Shown here piece after piece: positions 55,815 through 64,000 of a stretch of DNA of 64,000 nt (the first letter of the stretch is position 1; each line of letters begins with the position of its first letter). Source of the DNA: Pontibacterium sinense (GTDB taxonomy: Bacteria > Pseudomonadota > Gammaproteobacteria > Pseudomonadales > Balneatricaceae); NCBI RefSeq assembly GCF_015209595.1, contig NZ_JADEYS010000012.1, forward strand, positions 62,001-126,000, given 5' to 3'. A program made the translations under genes and the position numbers. The notes beneath the pieces were generated by a model that had not been told where the DNA came from, made no database searches, and worked only from the letters and a program-made list of their open reading frames with translations.

Positions 55815-57053
55815 ATGATGAATGACCTAGTAAATCATACCGCGCATCAGACCCGATTGGACCTCGGTCACAGGGACTGCCAGATATTGATCGCAAGCCG
55901 ATCAACGTCAGCTGTAGATAGTTTACAGCAGGTGCTGGCACCGTTGCCGAAGACCAAGATTAAATCGCAGGTCATGGTGAATGGGCATACCGATCCGCTG
56001 GATGGGCTGGAGAGGATGCCGGATCTGTTGGTGGTCCGCTTGGATACCAACTGGGAGGTGGAGCTGGAAGCGTTAAATGCCCGACCGGCCACGCAGCGTC
56101 CACCCATGATTATTGTCAGTGCGGAAAGTGATCCACAGGTGATGCGCCATAGCATGCAGGCTGGTGCTCGCGATTTCTTTGTGGAACCGTTTGATCCAGA
56201 GGAGGTACTGCGTTCCGTTGAGCATCTGAGTCGCGAAGTTCAGGATAATCCGGCAAACCAGGATGCGCGCATCACGGTTGTTATGAATGCAAAAGGAGGA
56301 TCGGGTGCCAGTCTGATCGCGTCCAACGTTGCACATGCGCTTGTACAGGAGTGTGATGAAAGTGTCGCTCTGGTAGATTTGGATCTGCAATTTGGGTCTT
56401 TGTCATATTATCTGGATCTCAACCTAAAGCATGGTATCAAAGAAGCGTTGGACAACGTGGATGACCTGGATGCGATAGCACTGGATGGTTATCTGGTGAA
56501 GCATGACAGCGGCTTACGCGTGATGGGGGTCGAAGAGGGGCGCATGATTCTTAACGATGAAGTGTCCAGCGAGCGGTTACGTCACCTGATAGCCCTTATG
56601 GCTCGTGCGCATCACCATGTTGTGATTGATGTGCCACGGCAGATCGATCTGATCACCTCTACCGTATTGGAGATGGCCGATCAGGTCGTCATTGTCACGC
56701 AGCAGAGTATCACTCATCTGCGTGACACTGCGCGTTTGATGGATGTACTGCGCGATGATCTGGAAATTCCCAATGAGCATCTGGATGTGGTGGTTAACCG
56801 TTATCAAAAAAACGCCATGATCACCCGAACAGAGATTGAGAATGCCCTCAAACAGCGCTCTTTGATCTGTATACCCAACGACTTTAAAAATGTTTCGGAA
56901 AGCCTCAACGACGGTATCCCGCTGCTCGACATTGCTCGTCGGGCGCCCATATCAAAGGCGATGATGGATCTCTGTGAAGTCGTGAAGGGAAATAAAGATA
57001 CTGAAGAAAACACTGTTCTTGGACGGCTGTTTGCCAAGCTTAAGGGAGCCTAA
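55815..57053 (+). CDS. cpaE: Pilus localisation ATPase CpaE/TadZ
   Basis: 412 aa. N-terminal receiver-like domain (about 20-145) whose usual phospho-Asp position is not clearly conserved, then a ParA/MinD-like ATPase with the deviant Walker A 'MNAKGGSGASLIASNVA'. TadZ proteins place the Tad machine at the cell pole. The start was set at ATG 55815 after AGGGAG, instead of a long frame starting in the previous gene. It is followed 3 bases later by tadA. Confidence 0.85.
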   Translation: MMNDLVNHTAHQTRLDLGHRDCQILIASRSTSAVDSLQQVLAPLPKTKIKSQVMVNGHTDPLDGLERMPDLLVVRLDTNWEVELEALNARPATQRPPMIIVSAESDPQVMRHSMQAGARDFFVEPFDPEEVLRSVEHLSREVQDNPANQDARITVVMNAKGGSGASLIASNVAHALVQECDESVALVDLDLQFGSLSYYLDLNLKHGIKEALDNVDDLDAIALDGYLVKHDSGLRVMGVEEGRMILNDEVSSERLRHLIALMARAHHHVVIDVPRQIDLITSTVLEMADQVVIVTQQSITHLRDTARLMDVLRDDLEIPNEHLDVVVNRYQKNAMITRTEIENALKQRSLICIPNDFKNVSESLNDGIPLLDIARRAPISKAMMDLCEVVKGNKDTEENTVLGRLFAKLKGA

Positions 57054-57056
57054 GAC

Positions 57057-58466
57057 ATGTCACTACTAAGCGAACGTCTCAACGAGCTACGGGGGCAGGC
57101 AACTCAAGAAGAGCCTGTGACAGACACTGACATCATGGAGGATGAATGTGGTGAGAAAAAATCTCAAAAAAAGGCAAAACCCGCACTGAATATCACTTTG
57201 CTCTCTCCGGCGGAAGCGGAGTGTAAGGAGCAGATCTATAAAGAACTCTTGAAAGTGATGGATCTGTCACTCATCGACAGCTTGGAAGAAAAAGAAGCAC
57301 GCCGTCAGATCAGGGAGATCTGTGCGCACCTGATGTCTGAATCAGATGTGCCTCTTAGCGCGATAACCCGCGAACGTATCGTTGATCAGATCGAAAACGA
57401 AATTATGGGCCTGGGACCGTTGGAACCCTTGCTCACGGATTCGACGATCTCCGATATATTGGTTAACGGTTGCAACACGGTTTACGTCGAGCGCTTTGGT
57501 AAGTTGGAACATTGTCCGGTGAAGTTCACCAGTAATACTCATTTGCTGAATATCATCGACCGCATTGTTTCCAGTGTTGGCCGCCATATCGATGAAGCAT
57601 CGCCGATGGTTGATGCACGACTGCAGGATGGGTCCCGAGTTAACGTGATTATCCCGCCACTGGCGTTAGATGGGCCGCAGATGTCGATTCGACGCTTTGC
57701 GGTTGAGCTGCTTAACATGGATAACCTGGTTGAATTGGGGTCTGTGCCAGCACAAGTTGCACCGATTTTGAAAGGGATCGTTAAAGCGCGGCTGAATATA
57801 TTGATCTCCGGTGGTACCGGTTCCGGTAAAACCACCATGCTGAACATTCTCTCAGGATTTATCCCTGAAGATGAACGTATTGTCACCATTGAAGACTCCG
57901 CTGAGTTGCAGCTGCAGCAGCCTCATGTGGTTCGGTTAGAAACCCGCCCCCCTAATATTGAAAATAAGGGTGAGGTGACCCAGCGTGAATTGGTAAAAAA
58001 TAGTCTGCGTATGCGCCCGGACCGAATTGTTTTAGGTGAGGTTCGAGGTGGTGAAACCCTGGATATGTTGCAAGCCATGAACACCGGTCATGACGGTTCT
58101 CTGACCACCATCCACGCCAACAGTGCGCGCGATGCACTCGGACGAGTAGAGAACATGGTATCGATGACGGGTATCAACTTCCCAACGAAGGCCCTGCGGT
58201 CACAAATTGCATCGGCAATTGATGTCGTATTGCAGGTGGGGCGTTTGGAGGATGGGCGTCGACGCTTGCTCAGTATTCAGGAAGTTAACGGAATGGAAGG
58301 TGACATTATTACGATGTCGGAGCTGTTCCACTTCCAACGTCATGGATTGGACGAGGATGGCAATGTACTGGGGGACTTTAAAGCCACCGGTGTTGTGCCT
58401 TACTTCCATCAGACGCTCGCTCAGAAGGGCATAGATCTGCCTTTAGCTCTGTTTGAGCCCGAGTAA
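57057..58466 (+). CDS. tadA: Pilus assembly motor ATPase TadA/CpaF
   Basis: 469 aa. Type II/IV secretion-type ATPase: N-terminal domain, Walker A '[15 protein letters not shown]', '[10 protein letters not shown]' (Asp box), '[13 protein letters not shown]', Walker B/His-box region '[14 protein letters not shown]', '[18 protein letters not shown]'. Powers pilus assembly (and possibly retraction) from the cytoplasm through TadB and TadC. ATG 3 bases after cpaE. Confidence 0.95.
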   Translation: MSLLSERLNELRGQATQEEPVTDTDIMEDECGEKKSQKKAKPALNITLLSPAEAECKEQIYKELLKVMDLSLIDSLEEKEARRQIREICAHLMSESDVPLSAITRERIVDQIENEIMGLGPLEPLLTDSTISDILVNGCNTVYVERFGKLEHCPVKFTSNTHLLNIIDRIVSSVGRHIDEASPMVDARLQDGSRVNVIIPPLALDGPQMSIRRFAVELLNMDNLVELGSVPAQVAPILKGIVKARLNILISGGTGSGKTTMLNILSGFIPEDERIVTIEDSAELQLQQPHVVRLETRPPNIENKGEVTQRELVKNSLRMRPDRIVLGEVRGGETLDMLQAMNTGHDGSLTTIHANSARDALGRVENMVSMTGINFPTKALRSQIASAIDVVLQVGRLEDGRRRLLSIQEVNGMEGDIITMSELFHFQRHGLDEDGNVLGDFKATGVVPYFHQTLAQKGIDLPLALFEPE

Positions 58467-58481
58467 GAGGGAGATAGATCC

Positions 58482-59462
58482 ATGGATATCGAGTTAGGTC
58501 CCATTACGTTCTTTCTAATGGTCGGTATAGCGGTATTTCTGCTGACATTTGGTATTACTGTGCCGGTGTTTGGGGAATCACGCAGTGCCCGTAAACGTTT
58601 GCAAAAAAGGCTGCAGGAGATACAGCAGCAGTCAGACAAGCCACCGATCAGCAATTTGTTACGTGAGAAGTACCTCAAGAGACTGGGCAGCCTCGAGCGT
58701 AGTCTTGAGCAGCTTCCCGGGATGGAGCGTCTCGCCCGCGTTATTGAGCAATCAGGACATCTGATTCTGGCCTATAAGCTAGTCCTCCTGGCTCTGTTGC
58801 TGGGGGCGGTGGCGTTTCTTTCGGTAGGATTGCTTAGCAATATGTGGGGGGTGGCTGTATTAGCTGCTATTGCTGGGTTAGCAATGCCATTTATTAAGGT
58901 TTTTTCTGATCGACGGAAACGTATGGATCGCTTTGATGAACAGTTGCCAGAGGCGATTGATATTATCAAACGTGCCCTGCAGGCCGGTCACCCATTCAGT
59001 GAGTCTCTACACATTGTTGCAGATGGTTTGGACGGCCCTATAGCCAAAGAATTTGGGATTACCTTTGCCGACCTGAACTACGGTAATGACTTGCGTCGAG
59101 CGATGCTTGGCTTACTGGAACGCGTGCCCAGTATTACGTTGATGGCGTTTGTCACCTCTGTGCTGGTGCAGAAAGAGACCGGCGGTAATTTGGCAGAAAT
59201 TCTGGATAAAATCAGCCAGGTTATTCGTGGCCGGTTCCGTTTTCAGCGCAAGATTAAAACGCTCTCCGCAGAGGGGCGCTTATCCGCATGGATCCTGACG
59301 TTGGTTCCTTTCACTCTTTTCGTGATCATCTATTTCACAACACCAGACTATCTACCTATTCTCGTGGAAAGTCCGGATGGCCGTCAGTTGGTTATTGGTG
59401 CCTGTGTGATGATGGTGCTTGGTATCTATTGGATACGCCGGATTCTGAAGATAGAGGTATAG
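58482..59462 (+). CDS. tadB: Inner-membrane platform protein TadB
   Basis: 326 aa. GspF-like membrane protein with helices at about 9-28, 100-155 and C-terminal pair about 265-320; the GspF cytosolic loop ('LPEAIDIIKRALQAGHPFSES'). Works with TadC and TadA. 15 bases after tadA, 4 bases before tadC. Confidence 0.9.
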   Translation: MDIELGPITFFLMVGIAVFLLTFGITVPVFGESRSARKRLQKRLQEIQQQSDKPPISNLLREKYLKRLGSLERSLEQLPGMERLARVIEQSGHLILAYKLVLLALLLGAVAFLSVGLLSNMWGVAVLAAIAGLAMPFIKVFSDRRKRMDRFDEQLPEAIDIIKRALQAGHPFSESLHIVADGLDGPIAKEFGITFADLNYGNDLRRAMLGLLERVPSITLMAFVTSVLVQKETGGNLAEILDKISQVIRGRFRFQRKIKTLSAEGRLSAWILTLVPFTLFVIIYFTTPDYLPILVESPDGRQLVIGACVMMVLGIYWIRRILKIEV

Positions 59463-59466
59463 AACC

Positions 59467-60429
59467 ATGGACTTTCTATTAGAGCTTATCAACGAACAGC
59501 TTCAGAACGAAAGCTATACCCGTTTGGTTTTTGTGGCTTTAGCCGCGGCTGCGGCGCTTGCGTTTGCATTTAGTCTCATGGTGTTGCTGGGATCCATCGC
59601 GTCACCGTTTGAAAGCCGTAAACGTGTGCTCACCAAAACTGGGGGGAGTACCCATGCAGGTGAGCCAGGCAGCAGAATGATCGATAGCCTCGATCCTTTA
59701 ACTAAATTGTTGGTGCCTAAACAAGAGCATCATACGTTTCAGGTACGCCAAAAGCTGATGCATGCTGGTTTTCGCGCTGATAGCGCGGTCAAAAACTTTT
59801 ATGCGCTCAAGGTATTTTTGGTTTTGTGCTTCTTTGGAATTGTTGTGTTTGGCGCAGGTTTCCTACCCGAGGTGACGACCCGCCAAATCTTTGTCTATGC
59901 GATGTTAAGTGCATTGGCGGGGTATATGTTGCCTTCCATATTATTGGATCGTATGGCGACAAAGCGCATTAAAACCATTCACTCTAGTTTCCCCGATGCA
60001 CTGGATCTGTTGGTTGTATGTGTGGAGTCCGGGCTTGGATTATCGGCAGCGCTGCAACGTGTTGCCCAGGAGCTGGATGTCAGCCATCCAGAGCTTGCTG
60101 AAGAATTGGTACTTGTAAACGTCGAGATTCGTGCAGGTGTACATCGTATCGATGCACTGAAGAATATGGCCGCCCGTACTGGTGTCGATGATATTAAGGG
60201 TTTAGTCGCGCTTCTGGACCAGAGTATGCGCTTTGGTGGCAGTATTGCGGACACCTTGCGTGTCTATTCCGAAGAGTTTCGTGATAAGCGTATGCAGCGC
60301 GCAGAGGAATTAGCGGCTAAGATTGGTACTAAAATGATCTTTCCACTTACCTTCTGCATGTGGCCAGGTTTTTTCCTGGTAGCCGTTGGGCCTGCCGTTC
60401 TAAAGGTGTTAGAGGTCTTTGGAAGATAG
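59467..60429 (+). CDS. tadC: Inner-membrane platform protein TadC
   Basis: 320 aa. GspF-type: N-terminal helix about 18-40, a central pair near 118-155, and a C-terminal helix near 295-315; 'FPDALDLLVVCVESGLGLSAAL' matches the TadC conserved region (named by ends). Partner of TadB. tadD starts 27 bases later. Confidence 0.9.
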   Translation: MDFLLELINEQLQNESYTRLVFVALAAAAALAFAFSLMVLLGSIASPFESRKRVLTKTGGSTHAGEPGSRMIDSLDPLTKLLVPKQEHHTFQVRQKLMHAGFRADSAVKNFYALKVFLVLCFFGIVVFGAGFLPEVTTRQIFVYAMLSALAGYMLPSILLDRMATKRIKTIHSSFPDALDLLVVCVESGLGLSAALQRVAQELDVSHPELAEELVLVNVEIRAGVHRIDALKNMAARTGVDDIKGLVALLDQSMRFGGSIADTLRVYSEEFRDKRMQRAEELAAKIGTKMIFPLTFCMWPGFFLVAVGPAVLKVLEVFGR

Positions 60430-60455
60430 GGGATTATCTGAGAAGGAGTTCCAGG

Positions 60456-61514
60456 ATGATGACGCTCTCGATAGATAGGGTAACGCCGCGACAAAACCAA
60501 TGCTGGCGTTGGATGCTGTTTAGTATGTTGGTCGGAATTGCAGGTTGCTCTGCGACTCAGGAGGTACCGGAAAAGGTCGATGAAAATGCGTTGTATGAAG
60601 GGCGCTCTACAGTCACCTTCTCCAACCTGCCGGTGGCAAAGACCGCTGAGGAAGGGGTTGAATTAGGTGATCAGCAGCTCCGGGCTGGCGAATATGACAA
60701 AGCGCTGTATATGTATATTCAGTCGATGGAGCTTGATGAAAACAATACTGAGGCGCTCTACAAAATTGGCCAGATTCACCTCGAACGGGGTAATACCGGC
60801 AAGGCTATCATGGCCTTTGAAGGGGTTTTAGCTCGAGATTCAAACCACATTTATGGGAATGAATCTCTGGGTGTTCTTTATCTGAAAGCAAACCGTTTCA
60901 AAGAAGCGCATTCATACTTTAACAAATCAATCGAAGCTGACCGATCTCGCCTACAGGCCGATAACTCGGATCAGATTAGTGCCGGATCTTTGACTGAAGA
61001 TGAAATTGCAGCGGTGTCTAAACAGATTGAGGCGGACCGGGAATCTCCCGCACATGCTTACAATGGGTTGGGCGTTGTCGCGGATCTCAAAGGTGATCAT
61101 GACCGGGCGCAGTCACTATACAGCCTATCTCTGGAGATCAATCCCAAAGCGGCGATTACGCTCAATAACAGAGGCTACTCATACTACTTGAGCAATCAAT
61201 GGGAAAAAGCGGAGAGGTCCTACAAAGCAGCCTTGCGACTGGACCCTAAATCCCCGCAGGCATGGCGTAATCTGGGACTGCTTTATGCCCGTCAAGAGAA
61301 CTATGGATCGGCTCTCACTGCATTTGAACAGGTGATGGAACCCGCCAGCGCTCATAACGATGTCGGCTATATCTGTTTGCTGGAAGGCAAGTATGAAAAG
61401 GCAGAGTTTTACTTTGATCGTGCGATGACGCTGTCGCCGACCTATTACGAAAAGGCATTTGAGAATATGAAACTCACGCAGCGGTTGCGTGAAAGTCAGG
61501 TGACCCAGCGTTGA
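60456..61514 (+). CDS. tadD: TPR lipoprotein TadD
   Basis: 352 aa from ATG 60456 (AAGGAG seven bases upstream). Signal and lipobox ('VGIAGCSATQ'), then about five TPR repeats ('ALYKIGQIHLERGNTGKA', 'AWRNLGLLYARQENYGSA'). TadD-type proteins are pilotins or scaffolds for the secretin. A frame starting at 60360 overlaps tadC and is not used. Last gene of the locus. Confidence 0.85.
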   Translation: MMTLSIDRVTPRQNQCWRWMLFSMLVGIAGCSATQEVPEKVDENALYEGRSTVTFSNLPVAKTAEEGVELGDQQLRAGEYDKALYMYIQSMELDENNTEALYKIGQIHLERGNTGKAIMAFEGVLARDSNHIYGNESLGVLYLKANRFKEAHSYFNKSIEADRSRLQADNSDQISAGSLTEDEIAAVSKQIEADRESPAHAYNGLGVVADLKGDHDRAQSLYSLSLEINPKAAITLNNRGYSYYLSNQWEKAERSYKAALRLDPKSPQAWRNLGLLYARQENYGSALTAFEQVMEPASAHNDVGYICLLEGKYEKAEFYFDRAMTLSPTYYEKAFENMKLTQRLRESQVTQR

Positions 61515-61528
61515 GTCACCCATATTAG

Positions 61529-62500
61529 TCAGCGAATATGGTGCACCATCAGCTTGAAGCGGCTGAAGGTGGTATCAGACCCGATACCGTAGCGATAAAG
61601 ATGCATGCGTTCGGTGTCGGGCAGGTTTGCGCCCGGGCGCATATTCACGCAGCTGGCAAATCCCGCGTCGCTGATCAACTGTGCTGTAATCGGATCGTGA
61701 TCCTGAACACTGCCGTTTGGATAGGCAAAGTGATCACAGCTTCGGCCCACCATCCCTTCAATAGCCAGCTTGGAATCATTGATCTCCCGCGCTTGTTCTT
61801 CCGCCGACAAGCGGCTGAGAATCGCATGGCTGCAGGTATGCGCACCAAACTCGACCAATCCTGAATCCCGCATCTCATCAATTTCGGCCTGACTCAGCAG
61901 TCGATAGGGCGAATGGTTTTCAATTGACTTGTCGGGATCGCCACCCAGCGTTGAGATGAGTTGCTTAACTTCGGTATTCAGACGGCTGTTAACCATCCCT
62001 TTCAGGGAGCCCTGAATCTGTGCAGATGCGGCTGCTTTACCCGCCGGGCTGCTGAGGTTGAAGTGCATACCGTTCCAGCTGAGGGCCGTTTCTGAGGTTT
62101 CAGACAATGCCTGATTCAGGCGACAGAACCAGAGGGTATCTTCACCGTTCATCTGGTCGGAGACCAGGTAGATTGTGGCTGGGGCGTTGTATTTCTTCAG
62201 GATGGGAAATGCGAAGTCATAGTTATTCTGATAACCATCGTCGAAAGTAATGACTGCCGTCGGTTTATCAACATCCCCGTTATCCAGCATCTGCACCGCT
62301 TCAGACAGATGCACAATATTGAAGTGTGCACTCAGATAACGAATCTGTTCATCAAAGGTTTCCTGACTGATAAAACACCAGTCATCAAAAGGCAGCGGTT
62401 TATCCAGCACACCGTGGTACGCCAGAATAGAAATGCCACGCCGTTTCAGCGTTTTATGGAGCATAGCCGGGATGCCCGCAAAGCCCAGCCCTTTGATCAC
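61529..62500 (-). CDS. Polysaccharide deacetylase-family protein
   Basis: 323 aa from a GTG at 62500 (AGGA upstream). NodB-homology domain: 'ISILAYHGVLD', 'AVITFDDGYQNNYDFAFP' (catalytic Asp-Asp) and 'EFGAHTCSHAILSRLS' (His pair for the metal). It would deacetylate surface polysaccharide or peptidoglycan sugars. Longer starts run into the divergent gene and are rejected; a GTG at 62515 is an alternative. It sits between tadD (convergent) and the ligase (divergent), without glycan genes around. Confidence 0.8.
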   Translation of the reverse strand: MIKGLGFAGIPAMLHKTLKRRGISILAYHGVLDKPLPFDDWCFISQETFDEQIRYLSAHFNIVHLSEAVQMLDNGDVDKPTAVITFDDGYQNNYDFAFPILKKYNAPATIYLVSDQMNGEDTLWFCRLNQALSETSETALSWNGMHFNLSSPAGKAAASAQIQGSLKGMVNSRLNTEVKQLISTLGGDPDKSIENHSPYRLLSQAEIDEMRDSGLVEFGAHTCSHAILSRLSAEEQAREINDSKLAIEGMVGRSCDHFAYPNGSVQDHDPITAQLISDAGFASCVNMRPGANLPDTERMHLYRYGIGSDTTFSRFKLMVHHIR

Positions 62501-62687
62501 CAGATTCCTGATCACTGTCTTGATCCTTTGATATATCCGTATCCTGAGAAGTGCCCGACTATAGCACAGCACTCGCGAATGAACAGTGACCTGATCCGGG
62601 GCTAAGCCCGCAAGGAGTATGGGCTGATTTGAGAACTGCAGGTATCCGTGCCATGCTGAAATGCATCGAAACAGCAGGCGGAACACG

Positions 62688-64000
62688 ATGGGCCTGGATA
62701 TCGAAAAGTCTGAATTTTCAGCCGCAGAGTATGGTCGTTTCAAAAACCAGTTGAACGGCAATCTGCAAGCCTTAGCGCAGTTGCTGAAACGGCCGGGATT
62801 TGGGGCAGGTGAAACCACCCTCGGCGCTGAGCTGGAGATCTATATTGTCGACCAGCAAGGGCGTCCATTGTTTGTTAATCAGGCGCTCCACGCTGAGGTT
62901 AACGATCCTCAGTTAGCTTTGGAGCTGAATCGGTACAATCTTGAGTACAACCTATCCCCGGTGGTCGCGAAAGGAGCACCGTTCACCCAACTGGAAAATG
63001 AGATTCTGGGTGCGCTGAATGCGCTGCAGCAGGCGGCCGATCAATACGCTGGACAAGTCGTTCCCATAGGTATTCTACCGACATTGAAGCGGCGGCACTT
63101 TGGCCCTCATGCGATGACTAATCTACCTCGCTTTCATGCGCTGACGCGCGCTCTTTCCCGTATGCGAGGGGAGCTGTTTTCGGTTCGGATCAATGGCCCG
63201 GAACCGATCTCTTTACGCTCTCGTGATGTCACCCTGGAAGGGGCGAACACCTCCATGCAATTGCACTGCCGTGTTGCACCGGAACGTTTTGCCGAACTAT
63301 TTAATGCTATGCAGCTCGCGACACCCATCGTATTGGCGATTGCGGGCAATTCGCCCTTTATGCTTGGGCAACGGTTGTGGCATGAAACCCGGATTCCGCT
63401 GATTAAACACGCGATAGACGGTCGTACCCGGGACGTGCGTGAAGCACATCTGCCTTCGCGGGTCAGCTTTGGGCACGGTTGGGTGAGGCAGGGGGCCTAT
63501 GAACTGTTTGCAGAATCCGTCCATCTTCATGAACCGATCCTACCCATTTGCAACGGGGAAGATGCACTGGCGCTGGTGGGCGCGGGTGAATTGCCTTCGT
63601 TATATGAACTGCGCTTGCATCAGGGGACTGTCTGGCCGTGGAATCGGCCCATATTTGATGATGCCGGAGGGGGACACCTGAGAATAGAGATGCGGGCTTT
63701 ACCTGCGGGCCCGAGCCCTTGTGACATGATGGCAAATGCCGCGTTCCTGATAGGGTTAGCGGAAGGCATGAGCAAAGATATGGAAGCGCGAATTCCTACG
63801 ATGCCTTTTCTGGCTGTCGAACATAATTTCTATCGTGCAGCGGAAAAGGGCCTGATGGCACGTTTATTGTGGCCTGACCCTGAGGGCCATAAACCGCTGG
63901 TGACGCTACCAGCGTGTGAGCTGGCTATGTCGTTATTACCGTTGGCTGAAGAGGGATTACGGCAAATGGGGGTAGATGAGTCAGAGATCACACACTACCT
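62688..64000 (+). CDS. Glutamate-cysteine ligase-family protein (GCS2), 3' truncated by window edge
   Basis: At least 437 aa, open at the right edge. Starts at ATG 62688 (MGLDIEKSEF, AGGCGG upstream). The carboxylate-amine ligase fold is seen in 'TTLGAELEIYIVDQQG', 'ELNRYNLEYNLSP', 'HFGPHAMTNLPRFHAL', 'AIAGNSPFMLGQRL' and 'HLRIEMRALPAGPS'. Such proteins join amines to a glutamate-type carboxylate; a role in glutathione synthesis is possible, but this branch (YbdK-like) is poorly known. The gene continues beyond base 64000, so its true length is not known. Confidence 0.75.
   Translation, partial: MGLDIEKSEFSAAEYGRFKNQLNGNLQALAQLLKRPGFGAGETTLGAELEIYIVDQQGRPLFVNQALHAEVNDPQLALELNRYNLEYNLSPVVAKGAPFTQLENEILGALNALQQAADQYAGQVVPIGILPTLKRRHFGPHAMTNLPRFHALTRALSRMRGELFSVRINGPEPISLRSRDVTLEGANTSMQLHCRVAPERFAELFNAMQLATPIVLAIAGNSPFMLGQRLWHETRIPLIKHAIDGRTRDVREAHLPSRVSFGHGWVRQGAYELFAESVHLHEPILPICNGEDALALVGAGELPSLYELRLHQGTVWPWNRPIFDDAGGGHLRIEMRALPAGPSPCDMMANAAFLIGLAEGMSKDMEARIPTMPFLAVEHNFYRAAEKGLMARLLWPDPEGHKPLVTLPACELAMSLLPLAEEGLRQMGVDESEITHY

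Noticed and set aside
62501-62818. N-terminal extension of the polysaccharide deacetylase
   Set aside because: It overlaps the divergent ligase gene and lacks a signal peptide or fold; a GTG at 62500 fits better.

Overview
The window looks like chromosomal DNA of a marine, Oceanospirillales-type gammaproteobacterium related to the pseudomonads. It carries the Pseudomonas-like order moeB-prmC-prfA-hemA / lbcA-lolB-(tRNA-Gln)-prs-rplY-pth-ychF, a FimX-like protein, queA-tgt-yajC-secD-secF, and a long-form (class II) ketol-acid reductoisomerase. Base composition is moderate throughout, apart from an AT-rich gap at about 39.2-39.5 kb. No prophage, insertion sequence, rRNA operon or CRISPR array was seen.

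Layout. 0.2-8.4 kb: a membrane solute-binding/GGDEF sensor, a chemoreceptor, a 3-hydroxybutyrate dehydrogenase behind a sigma-54 promoter, a flippase-like membrane protein, and a divergent Lrp-type regulator / cysteine-synthase-fold enzyme pair. 8.4-23.4 kb: modF, ilvC, tRNA-Leu, the queuosine and Sec genes, rnr, a DedA-PAP2 fusion and serB. 23.7-30.9 kb: a FimX-like c-di-GMP protein, a tRNA cluster (Met-Gln-Met-Gln), ychF-pth-rplY-prs with a second tRNA-Gln, and lolB. The ispE gene expected between lolB and prs is missing. 30.9-37.4 kb: lbcA, then hemA-prfA-prmC-moeB and a CoA-binding protein. 37.5-46.7 kb: fadD, an AT-rich intergenic region with palindromes and a structured segment, hydroxyacyl-CoA dehydrogenase, SixA-type phosphatase, an AEC transporter, a Cys-rich Cu/Zn-type efflux permease with an ankyrin protein, ridA and several very small genes.

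47.2-61.5 kb: a complete Tad/Flp pilus locus in one direction (flp, tadV, an AAA+ ATPase, cpaB, cpaC, a small lipoprotein, tadG, two tadE-type pseudopilins, cpaE, tadA, tadB, tadC, tadD). A divergent orphan response regulator with an AraC-type DNA-binding domain precedes it. The AAA+ ATPase with a winged-helix-like N-terminus, the AraC-type regulator and the Cys-rich TadG-like protein are the least familiar parts and the best candidates for new biology. The window ends with a polysaccharide deacetylase and the 5' part of a glutamate-cysteine-ligase-family gene that runs off the right edge.

Many start sites were moved from the longest reading frame to an internal start with a better Shine-Dalgarno sequence or family match. 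Assignments rest on motifs and gene order read by eye, and no database search was run.
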